A stretch of DNA of 64,000 bases from Actinomycetes bacterium (lineage in GTDB: Bacteria; Actinomycetota; Acidimicrobiia; Acidimicrobiales; Acidimicrobiaceae): positions 1 through 64,000 of the forward strand of contig JAKAQR010000004.1 of NCBI GenBank assembly GCA_021819725.1, given 5' to 3'. This document shows positions 25,274-34,722 of the stretch, in pieces. The position numbers were made by a program, and so were the translations under genes. Under the pieces are notes generated by a model that was given only the letters and a program-made list of their open reading frames with translations, made no database searches and was not told the origin of the DNA. Positions within the stretch are counted from its first letter, which is position 1. Every line of letters begins with the position of its first letter.

Positions 25274-25875
25274 TCCTCAAGCACCTCGACAAGCTCCGCT
25301 GATGGGACGAAATCGGCAAGCGCAGGAAGACTCGCGAGATTCTCGAGTCCGAAGCGCTCAAGAAACAACTGCGTGGTCTGGAAGAGGATGGGTTCACCGA
25401 CACGACCACGCCGTCGATCACCTTCAATGAAGCCGCGATCAATAAGCAGCCGAATCACTCCATCCGAACTGACCCCGCGGATCTCTGAAACCTGTGCCCG
25501 TGACACCGGTTGCAGATACGCGACGACCGCTAGCGCCTCCATTGCAGCGCCTGACAGCGCTGGACTCTGTTCTTCGGATAGAAACCGACCAAGTACGACC
25601 GCTAAATCAGGTGCGGTCTTGAGCACGTAGCCATCGGCAACCTTGACCAACCTGGTCGCACGGTCATGTGCAACCAGATCGCGTTCCAAATAGTCAAGGG
25701 CGCGTTCCACCTGACTCTTCTCGAGTTCGAGGAAATCAGCCAACTCGGAGAGGGTAATCGGACCAACGCCAAGCGAGAGCAGTCCCTCGATGGTCCTCGC
25801 CACCACCGGCAACACTACTTCGGCGGCATCGATCCCCGCAGCATCGACTCCTAAGGGGAGCAGGTGATCAACCAA
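25255..25875 (-). CDS. scpB: Segregation and condensation protein ScpB
   Basis: About 206 aa; two winged-helix domains that dimerise and bind the kleisin ScpA in the Smc condensin complex. Typical elements: PITLSELADFLELEKSQVERALDYLE in the first domain and the hallmark LSGAAMEALAVVAYLQPVSR followed by IRGVSSDGVIRLL and GRVGEPILFQTT. The start is taken as TTG 25875, overlapping the scpA stop; ATG 25917 inside scpA is an alternative. It ends in a TAG that overlaps the start region of rluB in another frame. Confidence 0.9.
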   Translation of the reverse strand: MVDHLLPLGVDAAGIDAAEVVLPVVARTIEGLLSLGVGPITLSELADFLELEKSQVERALDYLERDLVAHDRATRLVKVADGYVLKTAPDLAVVLGRFLSEEQSPALSGAAMEALAVVAYLQPVSRAQVSEIRGVSSDGVIRLLIDRGFIEGDRRRGRVGEPILFQTTQLFLERFGLENLASLPALADFVPSAELVEVLEESRRNR

Positions 25876-26569
25876 GGGTCCGCACCATCTCGGCCACCAA
25901 GCCAAGGCGCTCTCCATCAATGACACCGACCTCGATATCGGTACCGACCTGGCGCAACGCAACTGCACCAAACGCATGGGCTTCAAGCAAAATCACAAAG
26001 CTCACTATAATTTCGACACCTGATCCATCGGCAATCATGGCCGAGAATGATGTCATCCGTTCAAGCCGGTCCAAAAACTTCAGACCGATGGCCACAACAT
26101 CGACCGAGGAGCGCATCAGTGGCGTAGGACCAACCTCCGCATTCATACTCGCCCGTGCCAAGGCACGAGCTATCGCCTCACCGAGGCCCGAGGATGGCAG
26201 TACCATCTCCTCTCGATCATCAACCAGATCGGCCGCCTCGAGTGCGACCGGCAATGATTCCGCGGTCCTCTCAAGGCGGGTACGCATCGCCTTGGATGCA
26301 GAGGCATAGATCGCCTTTTCGACCAAGCCAAGCAAGACTCCCTCAAGTGCTCGGTCGAGCTCCTCATCCTCGATAACCTCATCATCGTCACGATCGAGGA
26401 GCCAATGCATCTTCATCCTCATCAACCAGGTACCAGCTACCAATTCGAGACTGAGTTCGTCGAAGTCGTCGATAGCGAAGAGCTGCTCAAAGAGCGACGC
26501 CAACCGTAGATCAGCAAGGTCAAGCATCTGATTACGTACGCGATCAAGACTCTCGGTAAGTCGACTCAT
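25868..26569 (-). CDS. scpA: ScpA-like kleisin (segregation and condensation)
   Basis: 233 aa. The N-terminal helical region (DLADLRLASLFEQL) and the LELVAGTWLMRMKMHWLL segment fit the Smc-neck contact of ScpA. The C-terminal winged helix (SFVILLEAHAFGAVALRQVG, DIEVG) fits its Smc-head contact. The sequence is more diverged than ScpB; assignment leans on its position directly before scpB. Its ATG overlaps the GNAT gene stop by 4 bp. Confidence 0.83.
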   Translation of the reverse strand: MSRLTESLDRVRNQMLDLADLRLASLFEQLFAIDDFDELSLELVAGTWLMRMKMHWLLDRDDDEVIEDEELDRALEGVLLGLVEKAIYASASKAMRTRLERTAESLPVALEAADLVDDREEMVLPSSGLGEAIARALARASMNAEVGPTPLMRSSVDVVAIGLKFLDRLERMTSFSAMIADGSGVEIIVSFVILLEAHAFGAVALRQVGTDIEVGVIDGERLGLVAEMVRTLG

Positions 26570-27054
26570 GATCGCCTTTGCACCATCAGTACGTGAGGCC
26601 CAATCCCCTCAATCACAAAAACCTCTCCAACGACCTCGAAACCATAACGTTCATAGAGGCTACGCGCTGCAACACGGGCATGACACCAGACGGGCGTCAC
26701 CGACGTAGATCGCGAGGTGGCGCTCTCTTCCTGGGTACCAGTAGCTTCGTGAACGACTTGGAGCAGGCGCAGGAGGATACTTGTTCCAACTCCTCGCCCC
26801 CGGTAGGCTTGCTCCACCGCCATCCCACGCACCCGATAGCCCGGCACTCCATCGAGCGGCTCTGGCAGCAGACTTCCGGCACCCACCACCCTGGTGCCGA
26901 GACGGGCGAGTGCGTGTATCGCGAGTGGATCATCGTCTCCCGAAAAGTGAGCCGTCGATGGATCAAGGCCGGCTCGAAGAATGCGAGCCCGTAGCTCCAG
27001 CACCTCAGGGGAGAGGCGGCCAAGATCGACGGTCAACTCCGCTGAACCGGTCAA
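26566..27054 (-). CDS. GNAT-family N-acetyltransferase
   Basis: 162 aa. The acetyl-CoA site is visible as VRGMAVEQAYRGRGVGTSIL (motif A, RGRGVG) and a C-terminal ARSLYERYGFEVVGE. Substrate unknown. It overlaps glcF and scpA by 4 bp each, so it is translated as part of the operon; whether it acts on a glycolate-pathway protein or on condensin is pure speculation. Confidence 0.87.
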   Translation of the reverse strand: MTGSAELTVDLGRLSPEVLELRARILRAGLDPSTAHFSGDDDPLAIHALARLGTRVVGAGSLLPEPLDGVPGYRVRGMAVEQAYRGRGVGTSILLRLLQVVHEATGTQEESATSRSTSVTPVWCHARVAARSLYERYGFEVVGEVFVIEGIGPHVLMVQRRS

Positions 27055-28298
27055 GCTTCAAGCGCCTGGGCCAAGAGGACGATCGGATGGAGCACCTCCA
27101 CACGATCACCGAGCAACGAGTTCAGCTGAATGGCACAACCAGGGTTTGCCGAGACCAGGAGCCCGACCTGGGTGCGCAGGATCGCATCTCGTTTCGCCTC
27201 GCCGACTTGGCGTGCAAGCGCCGGCTGGCTCACGGAGTACAATCCTCCCGCCCCACAACAGTTGGGTCCCTCAGTGAGAGCAAGCTCGAGCTCGGGGATG
27301 CGACTCAGTACCGACGGTCCGGCCGAACGAACCCCCTGCGCGAAGGCGAGGTGGCAGGGTTCGTGATAGAGAATTTTGCGCGACAGCGGTCGATAGTGGG
27401 CAATACTCGTGAATCGATCCAGGAACTCCATCACATCGACCACCTTTGCCGCGAACGCATCGGATCCGTCCTGATGTTCGAGCAGCTCCCCATAGTCCTT
27501 CATCATGGCGCCGCATCCCGCGGAGTTGGTGATCACCGCATCGATATGGGTAAGGTCGAATGTCTCCATCAGCGCCCGTGCCCCATGCTGTGCTGGTTCA
27601 TGCTGGCCAGCATGCGAGGCGAGCGCTCCACAACACCCCTGCCCCCTGGGAACAACGACCGAGATACCCTCGGCGTTTAAAACCTTCACAGTCGCAGCGT
27701 TGACCTCGCTGAACAGTACCGACGCGATACACCCTGTGAGCATGACGACCCGCGCACGCTCGTTCGGAACCAGCGAGGTGAAGGTGGTCACTGGCGACGC
27801 CGCACGGATGGTCGCCGCCTGCTGCACCAACGCCTGCACCCGCGGCAGATGGGCGAGCCCAGGACGCAAGAAGGACGATCGCACCACCCCACGGGCAAGT
27901 ACTTGAGCGCTCGGGGCCAATCCCGCAAAACGTTGTGCCTTTGAAAAACTTCTCACCACCAACGAACGCCCAAGTAGTTCGCGCTGAGATCGGCCGACAT
28001 TCACCACCCGGCGGGCCCGGTCGATCAGCTCGTCATAACGAACCCCGGAAGGACACGCCGGGACACAGGCCTCGCATCCAATACAGCGATCGATGTGTAG
28101 TCGGAGAACGTCAGTGACCCTGTTAGTGCGCGCCGCCTCTGCAAGGAGCCAAATCCTCCCACGAGGGGAGTCGTTCTCCATCGCCGTCACCGCATACGTC
28201 GGGCAAGCAGCTAAGCAGAAGCCACAGTGTACACAGGTCGCACTGAGCTTGGCGATCGCTGTAAACTCCTCGGTGAGCGACGGGGTTCTTGTCGTCAT
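27051..28298 (-). CDS. glcF: Glycolate oxidase iron-sulfur subunit
   Basis: 415 aa. Two [4Fe-4S] motifs at the N-terminus (CVHCGFCLAACPTY and CIGCEACVPACPSGV), then two CCG-type domains (QGCCGALASHAG, HEPCHLAFAQG, NCCGAGGLYSV) as in GlcF and heterodisulfide-reductase-like subunits. It passes electrons from the flavin subunits to the quinone pool during glycolate to glyoxylate oxidation. Overlaps glcE by 4 bp. Confidence 0.93.
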   Translation of the reverse strand: MTTRTPSLTEEFTAIAKLSATCVHCGFCLAACPTYAVTAMENDSPRGRIWLLAEAARTNRVTDVLRLHIDRCIGCEACVPACPSGVRYDELIDRARRVVNVGRSQRELLGRSLVVRSFSKAQRFAGLAPSAQVLARGVVRSSFLRPGLAHLPRVQALVQQAATIRAASPVTTFTSLVPNERARVVMLTGCIASVLFSEVNAATVKVLNAEGISVVVPRGQGCCGALASHAGQHEPAQHGARALMETFDLTHIDAVITNSAGCGAMMKDYGELLEHQDGSDAFAAKVVDVMEFLDRFTSIAHYRPLSRKILYHEPCHLAFAQGVRSAGPSVLSRIPELELALTEGPNCCGAGGLYSVSQPALARQVGEAKRDAILRTQVGLLVSANPGCAIQLNSLLGDRVEVLHPIVLLAQALEA

Positions 28299-29458
28299 GA
28301 TCGGTAAAACCTTCCGTATGGATCGAATGCCATGGCAATACGATCGATCAAGAGCTGCGCAGAGATGGTCGCTGCGGTGCCGACTTCGGAGTCATCGGTG
28401 ACATGCCGCACAGCTGTGGCCAGCGTGCGTGACCAAGTCTCGTGAGCGAGTATCCCGTGTGGATGCCACGCACGGGCCTCCACAGCACCAGCACCGAGTA
28501 CTCCTTGGAGGTTGGCTAATCGGTGCTCCTGGTGCTCCGGCTGGACGGAGATCTCCGCCACGCCCGCGCCGACATGAGCGACAAGGGCGACAAGGGCGGG
28601 CCCCAACGTTGCCCTGATCGTAGGGAGCAGATCAAGCATCGCCGTACTGCGCGCGGAGAGTGCAAAAACCATCCCCCCCTCCCCCGGGAGCTGAAATCCC
28701 CTGAGGCGAGACCAATGAGCCACCGATTCAGCTTCACCGAGGATCATGGTTGAGCTACCCGAAACCGCACGCTCCAACCGCTCGATGCGTTGGTCGATCA
28801 CCTCGTGACCACCTTCGATCAGACCGGAGAGCGTATCGTCTACAAGGTCGAGAGCGCTCAGCTCAACATGGGCACCCATGAGTGCGATGATGACATCGCG
28901 GAGCCGATCTGGCCGAGTGGTGACCAGCAGCGTCCGTTGTGTCTCTGGCAACGGACGCGTACGGAAGATCACCTCGGCGATAATCCCGAAACGACCGCGG
29001 GAACCGGCAAAGAGTTTTGCCAGGTCATAACCGGCAACATTCTTAATGACCGTCGAACCGCTATGGGCAACGCTCCCATCAGCCAGGACTACCGTCATCC
29101 CGATGATCTGATCGCGGATGCCGCCGTACCGGTGGATGAGGCCACCTCGCGCACCTGTGGCTACCATCGCGCCAACAGTACCGACCCCTGGAGGATCTAC
29201 CGCTACCCGTTGACCGACAAGAGCCAGCTGATCTTGCAGTGTGGCCCAGGTGACACCAGCCCCTACCGTCACAGAGAAATCATCGACCCGGTGCCCAATA
29301 CCCGCAAGCGAAGTCGTATCGACCACGGTCAACCCCTCATGATCGCCTGACAGATTAGAGCCAAGTCCCCGAACGACTACTCGACGGCCCGGGTCCAACT
29401 CCTTCAACCATAGGCCGAGTTCCTCGACTGAGGCAGGGGCGATCTGCTCTGTCACCAT
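28295..29458 (-). CDS. glcE: Glycolate oxidase FAD-binding subunit
   Basis: 387 aa. PCMH-type FAD domain: VVVRGLGSNLSGDHEG, VTVGAGVTWATLQDQLA, DPPGVGTVGAMVATGARGG and IKNVAGYDLAKLFAGSRGRFGII, which match GlcE. The C-terminal substrate domain is short, as usual for GlcE compared with GlcD. Overlaps both glcD (7 bp) and glcF (4 bp), so the three are made together. Confidence 0.92.
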   Translation of the reverse strand: MVTEQIAPASVEELGLWLKELDPGRRVVVRGLGSNLSGDHEGLTVVDTTSLAGIGHRVDDFSVTVGAGVTWATLQDQLALVGQRVAVDPPGVGTVGAMVATGARGGLIHRYGGIRDQIIGMTVVLADGSVAHSGSTVIKNVAGYDLAKLFAGSRGRFGIIAEVIFRTRPLPETQRTLLVTTRPDRLRDVIIALMGAHVELSALDLVDDTLSGLIEGGHEVIDQRIERLERAVSGSSTMILGEAESVAHWSRLRGFQLPGEGGMVFALSARSTAMLDLLPTIRATLGPALVALVAHVGAGVAEISVQPEHQEHRLANLQGVLGAGAVEARAWHPHGILAHETWSRTLATAVRHVTDDSEVGTAATISAQLLIDRIAMAFDPYGRFYRS

Positions 29459-30915
29459 CGCTCCCCCAAACCAGCCTCTTCGAGCGCATGAGGCTGATAG
29501 CGACCGGGACGCTCACCGCACAGACGTGGGGTCGGTAGCAACTTCCCCCGGTTACACATCCCGCTCGGATCGAACGCAGATCGCAGCCGTTCAAAGGTGG
29601 TCAAGTCCTCAGTTGAGAACATCTCCGGCATGTGACAGACCTTATCGACGCCAATCCCATGTTCACCCGTGAGGGAACCACCCTCCTCAAGACAGAGCGC
29701 GAGGATCTTTGCCGCCACCTCCTCCGCCAGAGCCTCCTGCCCTTGGACCGAAGGATCGTACGTGACGAGTGGGTGCAGGTTGCCATCACCAGCGTGGAAG
29801 ACGTTCAGAATCGCGAGGCCCGACTCGGTGCCGAGATCTCCAATACGTCCGAGGACCCGTGGAAGCGCCGATCTCGGCACTACTCCATCTTGGACAATGT
29901 AGGCCGGTGCCACACGACCTGCCGCGGCGAACGCGGCCTTCCTTGCGAGCCACATCAACCCACGTTCCTCCTCATTGGCCGCCTCCCAGACGTGGGAGGA
30001 GCCATGGAGTTCCAGCAGTGCGCGTACCGCAAGAAACTCGTGTGCCACTTCATCAATCTCCCCGTCGAGTTCGAGCAACAGGCAACTCTTTGCCGTCGTG
30101 TCGAGTCCGGCACCGGTGGCGATCTCGCAGGCAACGATAGCAAGTTGATCCATCATCTCGATGGCAGCAGGGGTGATCCCTCGCGAAACCACATCGCTCA
30201 CCGCCTCCGCCGCCGCAGCCACCGAGTCAAAATAGGCCAAAAATGTACGGCGGGTCTCGGGGAGGGGGAGAAGTCGACACACGATCCTCGTCACAATTCC
30301 GAGCGTCCCCTCAGAACCGATCACTACACCCCGTAGATCTGGTCCAGGTCCATCCATTCCCTCACTGCCAAGCCACAGCAACTCGCCAGTTGGCAAGAGC
30401 AGCTCTAGGGCCAACACATGATGGGTGGTGAAACCATACTTGAAGCAGTGGGCTCCTCCTGAATTCTCGGCAACGTTCCCTCCGATGCTACAGGCGATCT
30501 GGGAGGATGGATCTGGCGCGAAGTAGAGGCCGTAGAGCAATACCGCCCGCGAGAGTTCAAGATTAACCACTCCTGGTTCGACGACTGCAACGCGAGAAAA
30601 TGGGTCAATCTCAAGGATGCCTTTTAAGCGGGAGGTGACCACCAACACCCCTTCTTCGTCAGGGAGGGCCCCACCAGAGAGGCCCGTACCGGCTCCTCTG
30701 GCAACCCAAGGAAGACCTAACGCGATGACCTCACGGACACACGCCACCAGCTCAAGACGATCAGCTGGTACGACGACGAGTGCGGGAACCGCCCGATGAC
30801 TCGTGAGTCCATCGCAGCTATAGGCTTGCCGTTCCCCAGCCTCTAGAATGAGCGCAACTGGGTCAACAACGCCGCGAAGCCTATCGATAAGGAGATCGAT
30901 GCGCGAAGCTACCAC
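29452..30915 (-). CDS. glcD: Glycolate oxidase FAD-linked catalytic subunit
   Basis: About 487 aa; an FAD-dependent 2-hydroxyacid dehydrogenase. FAD-binding features: WVARGAGTGLSGGALP, VEPGVVNLELSRAV, SIGGNVAENSGGAHCFKYG, GSEGTLGIVTRIVCRL; the C-terminal cap ends HAGDGNLHPLVTYD and GEHGIGVDK. GTG 30915 is preferred, with a GAGGG motif a few bases upstream; an upstream frame start at 31056 would overlap the divergent SDR. First gene of the nine-gene operon running to aroA. Confidence 0.94.
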   Translation of the reverse strand: MVASRIDLLIDRLRGVVDPVALILEAGERQAYSCDGLTSHRAVPALVVVPADRLELVACVREVIALGLPWVARGAGTGLSGGALPDEEGVLVVTSRLKGILEIDPFSRVAVVEPGVVNLELSRAVLLYGLYFAPDPSSQIACSIGGNVAENSGGAHCFKYGFTTHHVLALELLLPTGELLWLGSEGMDGPGPDLRGVVIGSEGTLGIVTRIVCRLLPLPETRRTFLAYFDSVAAAAEAVSDVVSRGITPAAIEMMDQLAIVACEIATGAGLDTTAKSCLLLELDGEIDEVAHEFLAVRALLELHGSSHVWEAANEEERGLMWLARKAAFAAAGRVAPAYIVQDGVVPRSALPRVLGRIGDLGTESGLAILNVFHAGDGNLHPLVTYDPSVQGQEALAEEVAAKILALCLEEGGSLTGEHGIGVDKVCHMPEMFSTEDLTTFERLRSAFDPSGMCNRGKLLPTPRLCGERPGRYQPHALEEAGLGERW

Positions 30916-30993
30916 GTTGTTCCCTCTCTCTTTCTGGGCTTTGTCGCGAGGAGTGCTGCCCACCTTGAAAGTATAGAACGAAAGGAATTCTCT

Positions 30994-31737
30994 ATGAAAG
31001 CCATGATTACCGGCGCAAGCTCTGGCATCGGCGAGGCCATCGCCGCCAACCTCCACGATCTCGGCTACGAGCTCATCATTACCGGTCGCCGAAAGGAGCG
31101 TCTCGACGACCTCGCAACGCGTCTTGGTGGTGATCGAGCCACGGTTCGTACCCTCGATGTCACCGATACCGCTGCCATTGAAGCCCTCGCCGGGGAGGTC
31201 GGTGCGGTCGACGTCCTCGTCAACAACGCAGGTGGGGCCCTGGGACTCGCGAGCGCCCAGGAGTCAGAGCTTTCGGATTGGCTGACCATGATCGCCACCA
31301 ACGTCACCGGGCTGACGGTGCTGACACATGCATTCTTGCCAGCGATGGTGGAGCGTCGTAGTGGCATCATTATCAACCTCGGCTCGGTCGCCGGTGAATA
31401 TCCCTACCCGGGTGGGAACGTCTATGGTGCCGCGAAGGCCTTCGTTCGTCAGTTCAGCCTCAACCTTAAAGCCGACCTCGCCGGCACCGGTGTACGCATC
31501 ACTGATATCGAGCCAGGAATGGTCGGCGAGACCGAGTTCTCTCTCGTCCGCTTCCACAACGATGCCGAGCGTGCCTCGAGTGTCTACGACGGGATGCAGG
31601 CACTCACCCCCGCCGACATCGCCGATCTGGTTCGCTACATCGTCACCCTTCCACCGCACGTGAACATCAATACCGTCTCGCTCATGCCAGTTGACCAAGG
31701 ATTTGGTGCCTTCAACATCACCCGACACTCGTCGTAA
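30994..31737 (+). CDS. Short-chain dehydrogenase (YdfG-like)
   Basis: 247 aa classical SDR: TGASSGIGEAIA NADP site, NNAGGALGL, catalytic Ser in NLGSVAGEYPYPGG, then YGAAKAF (Tyr-xxx-Lys), and the DIEPGMVGETEFSLVRF segment typical of YdfG/serine 3-dehydrogenase types. These act on small 3-hydroxy acids such as serine, 3-hydroxypropionate or malonic semialdehyde. AAAGGA precedes the ATG. Divergent from the glycolate oxidase operon, only 78 bp away. Confidence 0.88.
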   Translation: MKAMITGASSGIGEAIAANLHDLGYELIITGRRKERLDDLATRLGGDRATVRTLDVTDTAAIEALAGEVGAVDVLVNNAGGALGLASAQESELSDWLTMIATNVTGLTVLTHAFLPAMVERRSGIIINLGSVAGEYPYPGGNVYGAAKAFVRQFSLNLKADLAGTGVRITDIEPGMVGETEFSLVRFHNDAERASSVYDGMQALTPADIADLVRYIVTLPPHVNINTVSLMPVDQGFGAFNITRHSS

Positions 31738-31870
31738 CCGAGCCACATGCTCCACACGCCGCTCATCTGCCATGCTCACAGGCGCTGTGGTCGCGCCTGT
31801 CATACCCAGGCACCACACTGACAAGAGGAGCGGTCACCGCAGCGAGAGCAGATGTGACAAGGAGGACCCG

Positions 31871-32986
31871 ATGACCACAACTAATTCCCACCGAGACCAT
31901 CAGGCAGAATGGCTCGCCACCATGCACGGCAACCGTACTGCGGGTAACATCATCACCGCGCATGAAACGCCGATGTCGATCGAGACCACCCTCGCCGACC
32001 GACGCAGGACCGAAGAGCATCAGGCCGCGACGCTGAGCAGTGGAGCCACCCTCGCTCATGAGGCAGGAAATCGACCGCAACACGAGGAGCCCGATGTCCT
32101 TCGAACCTGCTTCGAGCGCGATCGAGACCGCATTCTGCATTCCAGTGCATTTCGACGTCTCGCTGGCAAAACGCAGGTCTTCATCTTCCCTGCAGACCAT
32201 CAACGTACCCGCCTGACCCATGCCTTAGAGGTATCGCAGGTGGCAGTCGCCATCGCTCGTCGGCTCCGTCTGAACACCGACCTCACTGAGGCAATTGCCC
32301 TTGGCCATGACTGTGGACACGGACCGGGTGGGCACGCCAGTGAGGTCGCTCTTGAACCCTTCTTGCCGGACGGTTTCGATCATGCACCCTGGGGTGCGTA
32401 TGTCACCCTAGCCCAACTGAACCTCTGCCAAGAGACCACCGATGGAATCGCGAACCACTCTTGGTCAAGACCAAAGCCCATGACCCCAGAGGCGGAGATC
32501 GTAGCACTCGCAGATCGCATCGCCTATTGCGCTCATGACCTCGAAGATGCGATCGATGCTGGCCTCCTCCAAAGAAGCGCCGTCCCTGCGGATCTCACGC
32601 AACTCATTGGGCCCCACCGCACCCAGCAGCTCGACTACTTTATCACCGATGTCATCTGGACCTCAGTCCATCACGGCACCATCGGCCTCAGCACGGAGGC
32701 TGGAGAGGCGTTAGCGATGCTACGCGCCTTTAACTACACCCATATCTACACCACCCAGGCCGCTGAGCGCCAGAGTAAGGCCGTGATCGCGGTACTGCGT
32801 TCGCTTACCGACTATCTCCTGGAACACCCGGCAGCATTGCCACAACGCGATCAGTCGCTCTCCGTCGAACACCAGGTGGTTGCCTACGTCGCTGGCATGA
32901 CCGATCGCTACGCCTTCCGACTCGCTCGTGACCTGCTGCACTGGCCAGCGAACCGGTTGCCATTGGGGATCGACCTGAGTAGTTAG
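31871..32986 (+). CDS. HD-domain dGTPase-like triphosphohydrolase
   Basis: 371 aa from ATG 31871 with AAGGAGG 7 bases upstream. The dNTP triphosphohydrolase pattern is present: FRRLAGKTQVF, RTRLTHALEVSQVA, the HD pair in LGHDCGHGPGGH, and ALADRIAYCAHDLEDA with the distal Asp. It hydrolyses deoxynucleoside triphosphates to nucleoside and tripolyphosphate, affecting dNTP pools and, in some relatives, phage defence. The first 60 residues are low in family similarity and may be a variable extension. Confidence 0.86.
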   Translation: MTTTNSHRDHQAEWLATMHGNRTAGNIITAHETPMSIETTLADRRRTEEHQAATLSSGATLAHEAGNRPQHEEPDVLRTCFERDRDRILHSSAFRRLAGKTQVFIFPADHQRTRLTHALEVSQVAVAIARRLRLNTDLTEAIALGHDCGHGPGGHASEVALEPFLPDGFDHAPWGAYVTLAQLNLCQETTDGIANHSWSRPKPMTPEAEIVALADRIAYCAHDLEDAIDAGLLQRSAVPADLTQLIGPHRTQQLDYFITDVIWTSVHHGTIGLSTEAGEALAMLRAFNYTHIYTTQAAERQSKAVIAVLRSLTDYLLEHPAALPQRDQSLSVEHQVVAYVAGMTDRYAFRLARDLLHWPANRLPLGIDLSS

Positions 32987-33168
32987 CGCTCAATGATCTC
33001 ACTTCATCCACCACAAGGTTCATAGGTGCTCCCAGCCTCTTTGGCTGACAGGACAGCAGCGCAGAAACCAGAGATCGCAGAGGGGAGCAACTATCAGAGT
33101 CGACTCGTCAATCGATTAACCTTTCGTTGAAAAGGAGCGACAGGGGTCGCCGAGTTTGAGGGGAAGAG

Positions 33169-34677
33169 ATGCATTCATTTCAGGATCCACTGCGGCGTGG
33201 GGCAAGTGTGGCGCCACAGAAGGACGCTATCGTCTGTGGAGGAGAACACCTCACCTTCCACCAACTCGACCAGCGAGTACACCAGCTCAGCGCTGTACTC
33301 CAGCATTTTGGCCTTCGTCCAGATGACCGGGTCGCCATTATCGCAAACAACTGTCATCGCTATCTTGAGGTCTACCTTGCAGTTCCCTCAAATGGCTTCG
33401 TCTTGGTGCCACTCAGTACCCGCTCAACCAACGCCGAAGTGGTCTTCGCGCTCTCTGACGCCGATGTCAAGGTCGTCGTTACCGACCGCGACCTTGGCCC
33501 CCTTCCGCCGTGCGTGGAGCAGGTTATTACGATCCCTGAGCACTATGACGAGTTGGTGAGCAAGGCCACCCCTGCCCCCTTTCTTAGCCAGCCCAACGAG
33601 GAGACGCTGGCAGGGTTGTTCTATACCGGAGGTACCACTGGAAGATCCAAGGGGGTCATGCTCACCCATGGCAATCTGCTCGCAAACGCATGGACCGCCA
33701 TCGCCTGGACACATCTGACCGAGGACGATCGATGGCTCGTCATGGCACCAATGTTCCACGCTGCCGGTACGTGCCTGGTCCTTGCCTCACTATGGCTCAC
33801 AGCGACCCAAATCATGCTGGGCTCCTTCTCGCCCACCCAGGCACTCGACATCATCGAGGGTGAACGAGCCACTGGAACGCTTGCCGTACCAACCATGATG
33901 CTCGCCATGAACGACACGATGGCCACCTCGCCTCGCGATGTCTCCTCATTGCGATTGCTGAGCCACGGTGCCTCCCCAGCCCCCCTTGAGATTCTCAAGG
34001 CAAGTCACCGGTACTTTCCCGAAGCAGAGATGCTCCACCTCTACGGTACTACCGAGACCTCGCCGATCGCATCGATCTTCCCCCACGAGGAGCGACATCT
34101 GACCGACGCACTGGCGGGCTCGATCGGCGTGCCTGCCGTCGGCGTCGACCTCACCGTACTCGACCCGGACGACCAGGCGCTCGGGCCTGGTGAAGTAGGC
34201 GAGATCGCCATTCGAGGTAACAACGTGATGAAGGGTTACTGGAACCTGCCAGTGGAGTCACAGCAGGCCCTTCGCTCCGGCTGGTACCACACTGGTGATC
34301 TCGGATTTCGAGACTCGACTGGATACTTCTTCCTCATCGATCGGCTCAAGGACATGGTGGTCACCGGGGGCGAGAACGTCTACACCATCGAGGTTGAGGA
34401 TGCGCTCTATCGTCATCCCAAGGTGCAAGAGGCTGCCGTCTTTGGTGTGCCCGACCCCAAGTGGGGAGAGGCTGTTCATGCCGTCGTCGTCCCACGGGAG
34501 GAGGTAAGCGCCGAGGATCTCTTAGCCTTCCTACGCACACAGATCGCTGGGCACAAGCTTCCGAAGAAAATTGACCTTCGCCAAGAACCATTACCAAAAT
34601 CTGGAGCCGGGAAGATCTTAAAACGTGATCTTCGCGAACCTTTCTGGGTCGGCCACACCACTCGGATCGGCAACTAA
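33169..34677 (+). CDS. Acyl-CoA synthetase (AMP-forming, FadD-like)
   Basis: 502 aa ANL-superfamily ligase activating a carboxylic acid with ATP and CoA. P-loop FYTGGTTGRSKGVMLTHGN, adenine motif LYGTTETSP, hinge TGDLGFRDSTGYFFLIDRLKD, and the catalytic lysine near the C-terminus (PKSGAGKILKRDLRE). GAGGGGAAGAG precedes the ATG. Chain-length preference cannot be read. It could feed the CoA degradation operon at 40-47 kb, but nothing here links them directly. Confidence 0.92.
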   Translation: MHSFQDPLRRGASVAPQKDAIVCGGEHLTFHQLDQRVHQLSAVLQHFGLRPDDRVAIIANNCHRYLEVYLAVPSNGFVLVPLSTRSTNAEVVFALSDADVKVVVTDRDLGPLPPCVEQVITIPEHYDELVSKATPAPFLSQPNEETLAGLFYTGGTTGRSKGVMLTHGNLLANAWTAIAWTHLTEDDRWLVMAPMFHAAGTCLVLASLWLTATQIMLGSFSPTQALDIIEGERATGTLAVPTMMLAMNDTMATSPRDVSSLRLLSHGASPAPLEILKASHRYFPEAEMLHLYGTTETSPIASIFPHEERHLTDALAGSIGVPAVGVDLTVLDPDDQALGPGEVGEIAIRGNNVMKGYWNLPVESQQALRSGWYHTGDLGFRDSTGYFFLIDRLKDMVVTGGENVYTIEVEDALYRHPKVQEAAVFGVPDPKWGEAVHAVVVPREEVSAEDLLAFLRTQIAGHKLPKKIDLRQEPLPKSGAGKILKRDLREPFWVGHTTRIGN

Positions 34678-34722
34678 AGTGGCCGAGCAACATCGCCCAC
34701 CTCATCAACGAAGGAGTCAGCT

